Assembly (NCBI RefSeq): GCF_964253085.1
Contig: NZ_CAXUQH020000001.1
Span: forward strand, 1,302,001-1,366,000
Direction: 5' to 3'
Origin: Paenibacillus_E sp964253085
GTDB taxonomy: Bacteria > Bacillota > Bacilli > Paenibacillales > NBRC-103111
DNA: 64,000 nucleotides
Shown piece after piece: positions 9,100 through 19,300 of this stretch. Under the pieces are notes generated by a model. The model made no database searches, was not told where the DNA came from, and saw only the letters and a program-made list of their open reading frames with translations. The first letter of the stretch is position 1, and each line of letters starts with the position of its first letter. The translations under genes and the position numbers were made by a program.

Positions 9100-9131
9100 A
9101 GAGAGTGGCGATAATAGCCCCTCTCTTTGTT
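9100..9131 (+). terminator. Terminator-like hairpin between lipoprotein and kinase genes
   Basis: AGAGAG and GGC pair with GCC and CTCTCT across a short loop, with one mismatch inside the stem, followed by TTTGTTGT. It probably lets only part of the transcription through, so binding protein is made in excess over the sensor kinase. Such hairpins are common after binding-protein genes. Confidence 0.65.
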
Positions 9132-9179
9132 GTCCTATGCTATGCTTAGTTTAATACAGATGTAAAAGGAAGATGACCG

Positions 9180-10919
9180 ATGCGAAGAAGAATCAGCTTG
9201 CCTATAAAACTATTTTTGATCGTGTTTGCGTTTGTATTAAGCTGCATCATCTTGATAAGCCAATTGTCCTATCGCTATGTCCAAAAGGAAATAAGAACTA
9301 ACGACATTTATTACACTAACCAAATCTTGGACAAAGTTGACCAGTATTTAACGGTTAATTTTTCCTCCTTCCAGACGATCTTGTTCTCGGTCGAAACATC
9401 GGTGAAAGCAAACATTACCAATACGGAAGTTATTAAAAAGCAGTTAAGAGAGCTTTATGAACTCAACAGTAATTACGTGAGTAACATTTACTTGATCAAT
9501 AGTGATTTATCTATTTTAGGCGGAAGTACGACTACGCGAATTTTCGATGAACCTTTATCTGACAGAAAACCTTTATTTGATGCGGCTGACAAGAACAAAC
9601 GAACTACATTTGTCAGTGATCCTTATAAATCGAAGTATTCCGGCTGGACCGTTACGATGGTGCGATATCTGAACGGCGCTCCGACTCCTATGGCCATTGC
9701 CGTAGATTTGGATCTAAATGCCATTGAAGAAACCTTGTTTAAGATTAATAAAAAAGAACAAATGAATCTGGCTTTGATCACTGCATCAGGTAAAATCATT
9801 GCTGGATTTTCGGAAAATAGAGGACCCCTAAGTATTCAAGATCATACTTTTTCAATCGGGGAAACATCGGCAGAACAAATTCTTGATACGACGGGAACAA
9901 GCCTCCAACTGCATACAAAAGATGGCTTACCGGTCTCCATTCTGAAGAAACCGACGGAGAAATTCAATTGGTTCCTCATCTCGATCAACGATGAATCTCG
10001 CATGGAAGCTGCGTTGTCCAGATTGGAAAACTATTATCTCGGACTTCTAGTTGCAGGCCTGCTCTTAAGTTTGTTCATTTCCTTTTTTATCGCCAAGTAT
10101 ATAAGGAATCCGCTCTATGCACTCAAAACAAAAATGAAGCGGGTAGAGCAAGGCGATCTGACAACGACAGTTACCATTAAGCGAAACGATGAGTTCGGTG
10201 ACCTTTCCCTAGCATTCGATCGTATGCTGCAGCAAATTGTGGAGCTGATTCGGCGAGCAGAGCTTCATAATGAACTGGAGAGGAAATTGGAAATCCAAGT
10301 GCTGCAATCTCAAATAAACCCTCATTTTCTATACAATACGCTTGGATCAATTAGCAATGTCATACGTCTTGGACAAATAGAGAAAGTAGATGTGGTAATC
10401 GGGTCTCTTATTTCAATATTGGAATACGGGATTGCCGACGCTTCGGAAAAGGTTTCACTACGTCAGGAGTTGCAAAATGTATCGGACTATATCGCGATTC
10501 AGAACATCCGTTATAACAGGCACTTCCACTTGATTGAGCATATCGAAGATGGGTTAATGGATTTTCCGGTTTTTCGAATGCTGCTGCAGCCCATTGTGGA
10601 GAATAGTATCTTCCATGGCTATAACGGAGGGGGCATTGAAGGTTCAATTACGATTCATGCGTACACGGAGGGCGGCCTCGTCATGATCGAAGTCATTGAT
10701 CAAGGCGAGGGAATTCCGGCGGATCGAATCCAGCATATTTTAATGGCGGACCCGAGTGATCTGGAAGTAAAAAGGAAAAGAATCGGGTTAAATAATATTC
10801 ATGGTCGAATAAGACTTCACTACGGGGAGCAGTTCGGGCTCCAAATTATAAGCACACCTCAGGAAAAAACCTGTGTCCGCGCCGTATTCCCGGTAGGTTC
10901 GTTTAAAGGAGATGTATGA
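9180..10919 (+). CDS. Sensor histidine kinase, YesM type (module A)
   Basis: A 579-residue membrane kinase. A first membrane segment (about 9-31), an extracellular Cache-like region, a second membrane segment (about 285-307), then a HAMP linker. The phosphoacceptor is His382 in QSQINPHFLYNTL, the HisKA_5/YesM signature. The ATP-binding domain has QPIVENSIFHG (N box), DQGEGIP and IGLNNIHGRIRLHYG. It likely senses an extracellular sugar, perhaps together with the binding lipoprotein, and phosphorylates the response regulator whose gene overlaps its stop codon by four bases. AAAAGGAAG precedes the start. Confidence 0.95.
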   Translation: MRRRISLPIKLFLIVFAFVLSCIILISQLSYRYVQKEIRTNDIYYTNQILDKVDQYLTVNFSSFQTILFSVETSVKANITNTEVIKKQLRELYELNSNYVSNIYLINSDLSILGGSTTTRIFDEPLSDRKPLFDAADKNKRTTFVSDPYKSKYSGWTVTMVRYLNGAPTPMAIAVDLDLNAIEETLFKINKKEQMNLALITASGKIIAGFSENRGPLSIQDHTFSIGETSAEQILDTTGTSLQLHTKDGLPVSILKKPTEKFNWFLISINDESRMEAALSRLENYYLGLLVAGLLLSLFISFFIAKYIRNPLYALKTKMKRVEQGDLTTTVTIKRNDEFGDLSLAFDRMLQQIVELIRRAELHNELERKLEIQVLQSQINPHFLYNTLGSISNVIRLGQIEKVDVVIGSLISILEYGIADASEKVSLRQELQNVSDYIAIQNIRYNRHFHLIEHIEDGLMDFPVFRMLLQPIVENSIFHGYNGGGIEGSITIHAYTEGGLVMIEVIDQGEGIPADRIQHILMADPSDLEVKRKRIGLNNIHGRIRLHYGEQFGLQIISTPQEKTCVRAVFPVGSFKGDV

Positions 10920-12541
10920 CGGTGAGAGACTACACCTGCTTCATTGTTGACGATGAAGATCTAATCATTCAACGCTTGGAATTATATTTTAGCGAGCTCT
11001 CCCATAAGGAAACGCGATTCCATTTAGTGGGGAAAGCGAATAATGGGCTTAAGGGGATAGAGGAGATTTTAAAGCTCAAACCGGACATCGTCATCTCTGA
11101 TATCGTTATGCCGCGAATGGATGGGATAGCCATGATTGAGCAGTTAAAGCTGGAGCTGCCTCATACCCAATTCATTCTATTGACCGCCTATTCGACTTTT
11201 GAATATGCACAGAGAGCTATCCATGCCAACGTAATGGAGTACATTGTTAAGGTTCCCTTGAATGAAGCAGATTTGGATCGAGCTTTGGATAAGGCAGCCG
11301 GAATTTTGGATGAAGTTAAGAAAAAAGAAGAGGAATTTCAATCTTTAAACATATCCGTTCTTGAAAATAAATATAGAGTCCGCAAGCAATTTTTTAACGA
11401 GCTGATCAGAGGCGAAATACCTTCACATCGGGCATCGAGCTTCGCGGGTAACATGGAGTCCCATGTCTTTCAAGCCAACTATTGCTGCTTTATTGTAGAA
11501 ATGAATCAGTATGAAAATTTTCGCAATGAATATTCAGCCGTTGACCAAAACATCTTAAAATATGCGATTACGAATGTCATCGAAGAAACGGTGATGAATA
11601 GTGGCAGAGGTGTAGCTACGGATCTATCCGATAATCGTTTTATTGGCTTTCTTTCCTGGGAAAATAATCGCAGTGATATGGATACGGAGTATGCCTGCCA
11701 GGCATTGGGGAGTCAGATCGTTTCCCATTTGCAGCAGTATTTGAATCAAAGGGTGTCCGTAGCTTTTGGCGGTCCGCATCGAGGCTGGGAATCGATCAAA
11801 CAAGCTTACACGGAAGCTCAAAATGTGAGTGAGGATTTCTATTATCATGCAGAGAAAGTAGTCAAAACACCCGCGCATCGGTTCCATTACCGGAATGACA
11901 GAAGAGAAGATTTTCAGCAGAAACTGGCTGATTTTCTTGTATGGGTGCAAAGACAAGTTTCGAAGGAAGAGCTGGAGAAAGAATTTGCTAATTTAAATCA
12001 ATTTGTCACGGATCATAAAATCCATAAGTCCATCATGGCTCCTATGCTTCGAGATTTCTACAGAGACATTACTGCGAAATTTAAATCGGGGAACACCTTG
12101 ACCACGGAAGTAGCCGAGTTTCCAATCGAATTTATGGCATTTCGGGAGCAATTAACCTATATTAGCGACTTCACATTCGAATATGTACACGCCGGCCAAC
12201 TTTTACATCGGGCAGAAATCATGAGAGCCATGCGGTTTATAGAGAAAAATCTGAAACAGCGTTTAACATTGGAAGCTATTGCTGAGGATGTGAATTTAGC
12301 GCCGTCCTATTTTAGCAGCCTATTTAAGAAAACAATGAACGAAGGCGTTATCAGCTATATCAACCGTAAAAAAATTCAGTTGGCTCTCGAACTGTTAAAT
12401 GTTCAGGATTATTCTTTATTGGAATTGTGCGAGGAAGTAGGCATTGTCAATGAAGGGTATTTTTGCAAATTATTTAAAGAATATACGGGTGATACACCTA
12501 AGCAATATCGGATAAAAATGACACGGTATGAATCTAAATAA
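10916..12541 (+). CDS. Response regulator with AraC DNA-binding domain, YesN type (module A)
   Basis: A 541-residue cytosolic regulator. The receiver domain (about 7-125) has the acidic pair in FIVDDED, phospho-acceptor Asp62 in VISDIVMPRMDG, and the conserved Lys in YIVKVPL, a KVP variant of the usual KP that I recall from other Paenibacillus YesN proteins. A long linker is followed by the AraC-type double helix-turn-helix from about 432 to the end, ending in YFCKLFKEYTGDTPKQYR. The ATGA overlap with the kinase gene indicates coupled translation. It is the best candidate to bind the 9-bp-spaced AGAAAT repeats found at three module A promoters. Confidence 0.95.
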   Translation: MTVRDYTCFIVDDEDLIIQRLELYFSELSHKETRFHLVGKANNGLKGIEEILKLKPDIVISDIVMPRMDGIAMIEQLKLELPHTQFILLTAYSTFEYAQRAIHANVMEYIVKVPLNEADLDRALDKAAGILDEVKKKEEEFQSLNISVLENKYRVRKQFFNELIRGEIPSHRASSFAGNMESHVFQANYCCFIVEMNQYENFRNEYSAVDQNILKYAITNVIEETVMNSGRGVATDLSDNRFIGFLSWENNRSDMDTEYACQALGSQIVSHLQQYLNQRVSVAFGGPHRGWESIKQAYTEAQNVSEDFYYHAEKVVKTPAHRFHYRNDRREDFQQKLADFLVWVQRQVSKEELEKEFANLNQFVTDHKIHKSIMAPMLRDFYRDITAKFKSGNTLTTEVAEFPIEFMAFREQLTYISDFTFEYVHAGQLLHRAEIMRAMRFIEKNLKQRLTLEAIAEDVNLAPSYFSSLFKKTMNEGVISYINRKKIQLALELLNVQDYSLLELCEEVGIVNEGYFCKLFKEYTGDTPKQYRIKMTRYESK

Positions 12542-12556
12542 AATATGATTTTTTCT

Positions 12557-12596
12557 TGAAATCATGTAAATAAACGGCGAACAAAAGGCTTACCAT
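12557..12596 (+). promoter_or_regulatory. Weaker copy of the module A motif
   Basis: TGAAAT at 12557 and GTAAAT at 12566 keep the 9-bp step of the AGAAAT repeats at 5526 and 16165. A possible -10 (TACCAT, 12591) lies 25 bp after the last repeat start, the same distance as at 5544 to 5569. This suggests an internal promoter for the oxidoreductase and SGNH genes. Confidence 0.4.
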
Positions 12597-12628
12597 GATA
12601 GATGTATCTAATCATGGAGGTTATCAAA

Positions 12629-14845
12629 ATGGAGCTTATTAAAGCGGATGTAACTGTCGTAGGCGGAGGTATTGCTGGGCTATGTGCAGCCATTGCTGCC
12701 GCTCGTCAAGGGTTGCAAGTGTCACTTATTAATGATCGGCCTGTTCTTGGGGGGAATGCCAGCAGCGAGGTTAGGGTTCATATCAATGGGTCGGCCTATC
12801 TTGGAAAAAGTCCATCCTATTATGCGCGTGAGGGCGGGTTGGTAGAAGAGCTCAAGTTGAAGATTTTCCACTATAATCCGTTATATAACAAAAAGCTGAT
12901 GCTTTCGCTTTCGGACACGGTCTTGTTGGATATGGTCTATGCGGAGCCAAACATTTCTCTATTTCTGAATACGTGCGTGCATGAAACGGGTATGGAGAAC
13001 GGAAGAATCAAGTGGGTGGAGGGCCTTCAATTGGCTTCCGAAAGGAAATTCCGTTTTGAAAGCCGAACTTACATCGACTGCTCCGGAGACGGGGTTGTCG
13101 GATATCAGGCAGGTGCTCTCTTCCGATGGGGGAGGGAGGCGAAGCATGAATACAAGGAAGACCTGGCTCCTGAAGTGGCTGATCATTACACCATGGGAGA
13201 CACGATCCTTTTCCAAGCCCGTGATGTAGAGTATTCCGTTCCGTACAAGAGACCTGGATTTGCGTATGATATTACGAAGCTGCCTTTTTTTGATAGTATC
13301 CGAAAAGGTTTGAACCATCGGGCTTTCCCTAGGAAAATTAACGGTCTTGGCGGTTTGTGGTGGCTGGAATACGGCGGGCATATGGATGTTATCACAAACA
13401 ATGAAGACATCGCATTGGAGCTGCGGAAATTGGTTTATGGGATTTGGGATTATATCAAAAATAGCGGCGAATTTGATAATGTCGACAATCTCATCTTGGA
13501 TTATGTATGCCCAATTCCGGGAAAACGGGAATCGAGGCGCTTTATTGGGAATCACATGTTGTCTCAGAACGATCTTACCACAAAGCCGCACTTCGAAGAT
13601 GCTGTAGCCGTCGGGGGATGGTATATGGACTTACATGCTGCTAAGGGCATCTACGATGAGGGGCCGGCTACAGCCTGGAATTTCGTGCCTGGCTTGTACA
13701 ATATTCCGTTTCGCAGTTTATTTTCCCAAAATATTCCTAATCTCATGTTCGCTGGTCGCAATATAAGTGCTACCCATGTTGCTTTCGGATCTACTAGAGT
13801 AATGGCAACTTGCGGTTGTATGGGGCAGGCGGTTGGAACAGCCGCTTCGCTATGCTTGAAATATGACGTAGACCCCGCGGACATCGTCGAAGCTCATATG
13901 GGGGAGCTGCAGGGGCTTCTGCTTCGAGACGGGCAAACGATTGTAGGGCTTAAAGAGGAATTGGATCCTTACTTCGCGGACGGATTACATATTCGTGCCT
14001 CGTCTCAGCGCAACTATGACAATCTTCATTCAACCGAAGTGATTCCCTTGGAGCAAGGGTTATGTTTGGTCCTCCCGATTGAGACATCCGTGGCGGAGAG
14101 CGTAAGGATCAAAATTAAAAATAGTTCCAAGCATTCGGAAACGCTGCATGTGAAGTTGTTTGGCGGGGATCGGAAGGAAAACTACATTCCCACCAGCCAG
14201 TTGAAAGACTACAGCTTGGCTATTGCAGCCGGTCATGACGACTGGATTACGCTGGACTTGGGTTGCAATAAGCTAGAGGATGACAAGATTTACATCGTAC
14301 TGGAAGGTACAGCTAGCATTGCCGTATACACCAATGAAGAGAAAATGACAGGAGCGGTCAGCTTCCATTATAGGCCGGAAGAGCCGTCCAGGCTGAAGAA
14401 ATTGGGTAAGAGCATTTGCTTCAAGGACCTACTGCCACTCCAGAATATGTATAATCCCGAGAATGTCGTCAACGGCTACTCCAGACCTTATGGGCTGCCG
14501 AACGGCTGGATTTCCGAACGTACGGAAGGACAGGAGTGGTTGGAGTTCTGTTTTGCAAGTCCTAAAAACCTGGATGAAATTCATCTCGTTTTCAATTCAC
14601 AGCTGGATTTGGAGCATTTCGACGATCCGATTGAGCCTCTTATGCAAGATTATGATATAACCTTGACCTTAGAAGACGGAACCGAGAGTAGATTCAGTAT
14701 CCGTGGCAATTATCTCACGTTGAATAAACATAAGGTGGATGCGAAATGTGTAACCCGAATCCGGATTCATTTCTGCGCAACTTACGGTTCGCCTTATCAT
14801 GAAGTGTTTGCTGTAAAATTGTTTGCTCCTAAAAACGATCAGTGA
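12629..14845 (+). CDS. FAD-dependent oxidoreductase with C-terminal beta-sandwich domains
   Basis: A 738-residue protein without signal peptide. The N-terminal half is a FAD-dependent oxidoreductase of the fumarate-reductase-like/PF12831 type: VVGGGIAGLCAAIAAARQG dinucleotide motif, INDRPVLGGNASSEVRVH, a YIDCSGDGVVGYQAGA segment and late NLMFAGRNISATHVAFGSTRVMATCG. The rest (about 450-738) has no flavin motifs and looks like two beta-sandwich domains, the last resembling a discoidin fold (NGYSRPYGLPNGWIS). Start 12629 follows TGGAGG. It precedes an SGNH hydrolase gene in module A. Homologues are frequent in carbohydrate loci, and oxidation of a sugar or sugar derivative is a reasonable guess. 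The substrate is unknown. Confidence 0.85.
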   Translation: MELIKADVTVVGGGIAGLCAAIAAARQGLQVSLINDRPVLGGNASSEVRVHINGSAYLGKSPSYYAREGGLVEELKLKIFHYNPLYNKKLMLSLSDTVLLDMVYAEPNISLFLNTCVHETGMENGRIKWVEGLQLASERKFRFESRTYIDCSGDGVVGYQAGALFRWGREAKHEYKEDLAPEVADHYTMGDTILFQARDVEYSVPYKRPGFAYDITKLPFFDSIRKGLNHRAFPRKINGLGGLWWLEYGGHMDVITNNEDIALELRKLVYGIWDYIKNSGEFDNVDNLILDYVCPIPGKRESRRFIGNHMLSQNDLTTKPHFEDAVAVGGWYMDLHAAKGIYDEGPATAWNFVPGLYNIPFRSLFSQNIPNLMFAGRNISATHVAFGSTRVMATCGCMGQAVGTAASLCLKYDVDPADIVEAHMGELQGLLLRDGQTIVGLKEELDPYFADGLHIRASSQRNYDNLHSTEVIPLEQGLCLVLPIETSVAESVRIKIKNSSKHSETLHVKLFGGDRKENYIPTSQLKDYSLAIAAGHDDWITLDLGCNKLEDDKIYIVLEGTASIAVYTNEEKMTGAVSFHYRPEEPSRLKKLGKSICFKDLLPLQNMYNPENVVNGYSRPYGLPNGWISERTEGQEWLEFCFASPKNLDEIHLVFNSQLDLEHFDDPIEPLMQDYDITLTLEDGTESRFSIRGNYLTLNKHKVDAKCVTRIRIHFCATYGSPYHEVFAVKLFAPKNDQ

Positions 14846-14862
14846 GGTCAGGTGAAGTCACG

Positions 14863-16071
14863 ATGCAGGAATTCTTCCCTCGAAGAGGGTTACCTAATGT
14901 TATTCAGAAGTTGGAAAATGGGGAAACGGTGACAATCGTCTATTTTGGCGGCAGTAATACGCGTTCTGCAGGATATCGGGTCATGACGGCGGACTGGCTT
15001 CGTGAGCAATATCCTGAGGCGGATATCCGCAGTGTGAATGCAGGCATTGACGGAACTGGCTCGGATTTGGGCTGTGCCCGTTTGGAGACGGATGTGCTTC
15101 GTCATCAGCCTGATCTTGTGTTTGTTGAGTTTGTCGGCAACGATGGCGGAGTGCCCGAGTCCAAGGCGCGGATTGAAGGTATTGTCCGTCAGATCCGCAA
15201 GATGAGCCGGTTTACTGATATCCTGTTCGTTTATACGCTGAAAGAGCGAGATGTGGCCGGATTTCAGTCCGGGGAATACCAGAAAGGGGCTCTTATGCAA
15301 GAGGAAGTAGCCGATTATTATGGTATTCCTTCGATTCATCTGGGGGTAGCGGTCAGTCAATTAGTGACGGAAGGCAAGCTTGTTTTCACTTCAAAGGCAG
15401 GAGAGTCTTTTCCTGGGGCTGTTGTTTTTACGCATGATTCGATCCATCCACTAATCCCTGAAGGACACCAAATTTACACGGATACGATCACCCGGTCATT
15501 TGAGAGGATTCGTGAACTTAGGGCTAGTTCGGGACGTGTTGAACATAACCTGCCTCAAGCCACCTTGGTCCCGTCCAATCCGTGGGAGTACGCATCCATG
15601 CAGCCGCTGGATGGTCTTGCCCATTTATCGGCAGGATGGTCTTACGTGACGCCCGATGATTTTGAGCTGGCCCGTAAGTACGATTGGTTGTTCCCCGGCC
15701 TATGGCGGGCAGTCGATCCTGGAGAGGCGATCACGGTGCAGTTCGAAGGCACGCACATCGGGCTGTTCGATATCGGGGGACCTGATTCCGGTAGATTGAA
15801 GGTTACGGTGGATGGTGGAGAGCCCTTCCTTGTCGACCGATTCACATCCTACAACGATCACAATCGAAATCAATTTGTTTTCTTGCCAGAGCTTCCGAAT
15901 GGAAGACATACGGTTCGCTTCGAAATCGATAACGAGAAGACAGACAAAGCGGCTGTGTTTGAGGCATCCGGTAACGAGCGAAGCAGGCAGCATGTCCAGG
16001 AGCATCCGGATTGGTATGATCAAACGGTGATCCAGCTTGGGAAGTTGTTGTTGGTGCAGCCGCCCGTATAA
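14863..16071 (+). CDS. SGNH/GDSL-family hydrolase with C-terminal beta domain
   Basis: A 402-residue intracellular protein. Block I of the SGNH family is IVYFGGSNTR, with Ser31 as probable nucleophile; block III is EFVGNDGG; block V is HDSIHP, giving the catalytic Asp and His. Family members are esterases and often sugar deacetylases. Residues after about 240 form an added beta-rich domain (VQFEGTHIGLFDIGGPDSGRLKVTVDGG) like those that cap SGNH glycan esterases. An upstream GTG at 14842 overlaps the previous stop, but the ATG at 14863 has AGGTGA at better spacing. Its place after sugar import genes suggests deacetylation of imported oligosaccharide, which is inference. Confidence 0.85.
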   Translation: MQEFFPRRGLPNVIQKLENGETVTIVYFGGSNTRSAGYRVMTADWLREQYPEADIRSVNAGIDGTGSDLGCARLETDVLRHQPDLVFVEFVGNDGGVPESKARIEGIVRQIRKMSRFTDILFVYTLKERDVAGFQSGEYQKGALMQEEVADYYGIPSIHLGVAVSQLVTEGKLVFTSKAGESFPGAVVFTHDSIHPLIPEGHQIYTDTITRSFERIRELRASSGRVEHNLPQATLVPSNPWEYASMQPLDGLAHLSAGWSYVTPDDFELARKYDWLFPGLWRAVDPGEAITVQFEGTHIGLFDIGGPDSGRLKVTVDGGEPFLVDRFTSYNDHNRNQFVFLPELPNGRHTVRFEIDNEKTDKAAVFEASGNERSRQHVQEHPDWYDQTVIQLGKLLLVQPPV

Positions 16072-16092
16072 TAGAGAGGCTTAGCTTCTTGG

Positions 16093-16149
16093 AAAACCTG
16101 CATGGTACCTGACTGCTGCCCAGCAGTCTATTACCATGTAGGTTTTTTC
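16093..16149 (+). terminator. Strong terminator closing the module A operon
   Basis: A long stem (AAAACCTGCATGGTA, 16093-16107, with TACCATGTAGGTTTT, 16132-16146) encloses a second perfect hairpin (GACTGCTG with CAGCAGTC). A TTTTTT run follows. It separates the importer operon from the secreted-protein gene. Confidence 0.9.
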
Positions 16150-16164
16150 ACTTAAAATCTTATA

Positions 16165-16214
16165 AGAAATTCTAGAAATCGAAGAAATTTCACGGTTAGG
16201 TTACATGCTATGCT
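16165..16214 (+). promoter_or_regulatory. Second full copy of the module A promoter motif
   Basis: AGAAAT at 16165, 16174 and 16183, again in exact 9-bp steps, with TATGCT at 16209 as probable -10. Alignment with 5521-5580 is extensive, including TAAGAAATTC, AGAAATC, AGAAATTT, TAGGT and ATGCTAT. It places the giant secreted protein under the same control as the module A importer. Confidence 0.65.
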
Positions 16215-16338
16215 ACAAAAGACGAAGGAGATTACCAGAAGGATACGGTTAATCGCTTCGTAACGATCATTCTAACAAAGGGGGGTATTATTGTTTATGT
16301 TGAAAGCGTTGTCAATAAATGGAGAGGATGTGAGTTAT

Positions 16339-19300
16339 ATGATAAAAAGGAAGCTGCTTTTAATCGTTTTAATGATGACGATGATAGTGCCATTAAGTTT
16401 TTTCGGAGTAAGCCCCGCTAATGCGGATTCCTTACCGAATAAGACGATCATCATCGATGATGGGAGCATCACGATTGATGGTGTTGTGACCTCGGATGCC
16501 GATAACATGAATAACGGATACTCGGCTCCGAATTGGACCACAAGTACAGGTGTGAAGGGGTATGATAACTCCAGTTCCAAATATACAAGTACAGTAGGCA
16601 GAACCATAACGTGGAATCCACGATTGGACGCAGGGACGGCGAGAATATCATTCTACAAGCTGGATTGGGCGGATAAAGCAGATAGCAATGTAAAAATCGA
16701 AATCGTTCATAATGGCACGACGGATGTTCAATTTATTGATTTGAGACCTTCATTCGGGGCGGCTGTGGGTTGGGTTGATTTGGGAGAATACTATTTTTCG
16801 GGGATTGGTGAAGAATTCGTTAGATTGACCCGGTCTACCAGCAGCACCAGCACGATACTAACGCGTGCGGACGCGGTTAAGTTCGAAGGGAATATTCAGC
16901 AAAAAGAGCCCCATAAGACGATCATTATTGATAATGGAAGCATCACGACGGATGGTGTTGTCACCGTTGATGTGGATAACAAGAATAACGGATATTCAGC
17001 TCCTTATTGGAGCACTAGCACGGGGGTAAAGGGTTACAATAATTCCAGTTCCAACTTTACAGATGCTGTGGGAAGAACCATCACCTGGAATCCGCGATTG
17101 GAAGCAGGAACGGCGAAAATATCGTTCTACAAGCTGGACTGGGCGGATAAAGCGGATAGTAATGTGAAAATCGAAATTGTTCACAATGGGATTACGGATG
17201 TCATGTTTATGGATTTAAGGCCATCATCAGGTCCATCCGTCGGTTGGGTTGATTTGGGGAACTATTATTTTAGTGGTGATGATACTGAGTTTGTCAGGTT
17301 GACACGAACACAACCTACAACTGGAACAATCATTACGCGTGCGGATGCGGTCAAGTTCGAAGGGAACATCCGGCAGCAAGCGCCACCTTTGCCTCCGCTG
17401 CGCAGCCGCACATTGGCGAATCTCAATTATACGGAAAAAGGCAGCATTGAAAACGCAAACTATAAGGCGACTTTCTATGAAGCCGCTTGGGATGGCGGCA
17501 AGTCCATCGTTCGTGATCTGTTCTACAAGGACACGGGGACAGGGAACTGGGTGCCAATTAATACTGTGCCGGAAAGACTTGAAGAACAATGGGTCTTATT
17601 GGATGGGAATGCGGGAAGTCGAACCAATTACTACGATACGATGAACAAACGCTGGATTACATTCGACGGGATCCATTTCCCTGATAGCCATACGGCCGTA
17701 TTAACCGATTCTTTGCATGGAAGCGATTACGATTTACAAGTAAACTGGTCCTTGGCAGGGGACAAACCTGATGTTTCCTTTGCTTTTACACCTCGCCGGA
17801 ACGGCAATTATGTGATTGGCTATCAATCTTTCACAACAGAGCTAGTCTCTGGCATCAATGAAGTGTTAAGTGGTTTCAGGTCGCATGCGAAAATGGTAGG
17901 ATCAGTTGAATCAACTAGCTTGAGGGAGTTAAGTGCTCCGATGAGTCTAGTTGAGAAGAATGATGGAGCTGGGAATGCTATATCGTATGGCATATTTGCA
18001 CCATCTGAGGAGCTGCCGGTCGAGTTTGAACCGACGGGTGGCGTTTCCCAGCAACGGCTTGGCATGAGTCTTGTCAACAACGAAGGCAGCGTGCAGCCGA
18101 TCCTTTATGCGCCTCAACTAGGGACTTATTCACAAATGACCGCGGAAAGCACCTATCAGTTTCATATGGGGCTAATCGCTCAGAGAAGCAAACTGTATGA
18201 AGCCTACGAGGATATTCTCCGCACGGAATACGAATATACGGCATATCGGGAAAATGTGGCCGATCACTCGCTTACTGACGCGATGTTCAATATGATCGAT
18301 CTGCTTAAGATAGAGCCGCAGGGGGATGATTCTGTCAATTATGTCCCGTCGCCAAGCGGGTGGTGGAACCGGGCCAAGGGCTTCATTGATATCGAGAACG
18401 AGGATAGTGTTCGGACAACATCGAATGCGGCTCTTCTGGGGGCTTATTATTTGACCGGGGACGACCAGCTTTACGATAGTAGGGCGTTGCCGTTGATTCA
18501 GTACGGGGTATCGCGAAATGGTATCGGTTGGTCGCCTACACAGAAGCCCGTATACAGCGTACCCTCGTTATGGAAAATGGCAACCTTGCCGTTCGACGTT
18601 TCAAGCGTAGCCGCTGTCAATCAGATGCTAGGCACTTCGGCAGGGATTGGGGCGCTGGGGCAGGAAGAGTACCTTGTACGAGATCCTGATCAGAAAGATC
18701 GAGGGCCTGTCATTCAACCACTCATGATGTATCGTATGACGGGGGATGCGCAGTATTTGCAGGATGCCAAGGATGCAGCTGACAGCTATATCGCTCAGAA
18801 TATTGATACACCTGCAACCACGAATGTGAGTAAAAATGAGTTTATCTATTATTATAGCAAGCTGTGGATGGAGATCTTGGAGCTGTACGAGGAAACGCAA
18901 GATCCCAAATACTTGAATGCCGCGTACAAGGAAGCCAAACAGTACGCTACCATGTTCGTAGCTCGTCCGGTTCCTGAAGGCTCCGTTACGATTCCACAGC
19001 CGGAGACGTATAATTACGCGGAGTCGTTCCATTGGCCGGAAAGCGGGAAATACGACTATCCTAGAAGCAAGCTTCCTGAAGATGTAGCTGGGGGCGTACA
19101 AGCGGACAGTTGGCTTGTTTCTCCCAATGGGCTGACGTTTGAAGCGGGAAGTACAACTGGCTATTACCGGATGAATGCGCAGGAGGCGCCATTCATGATG
19201 AGATTATCGCTCTATACAGGCGATAAATTATTGCAGGATATCGCTCATAATGCGGTCATCGGACGATATTCCAACTATCCAGGGTATTACTATAAGGGTT

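Noticed and set aside
5604..12541. Modules A and B as a simple tandem duplication
   Set aside because: Permease classes differ (LplB/YtcP versus MalF/MalG), kinase and regulator order is reversed, and the binding proteins belong to different families.
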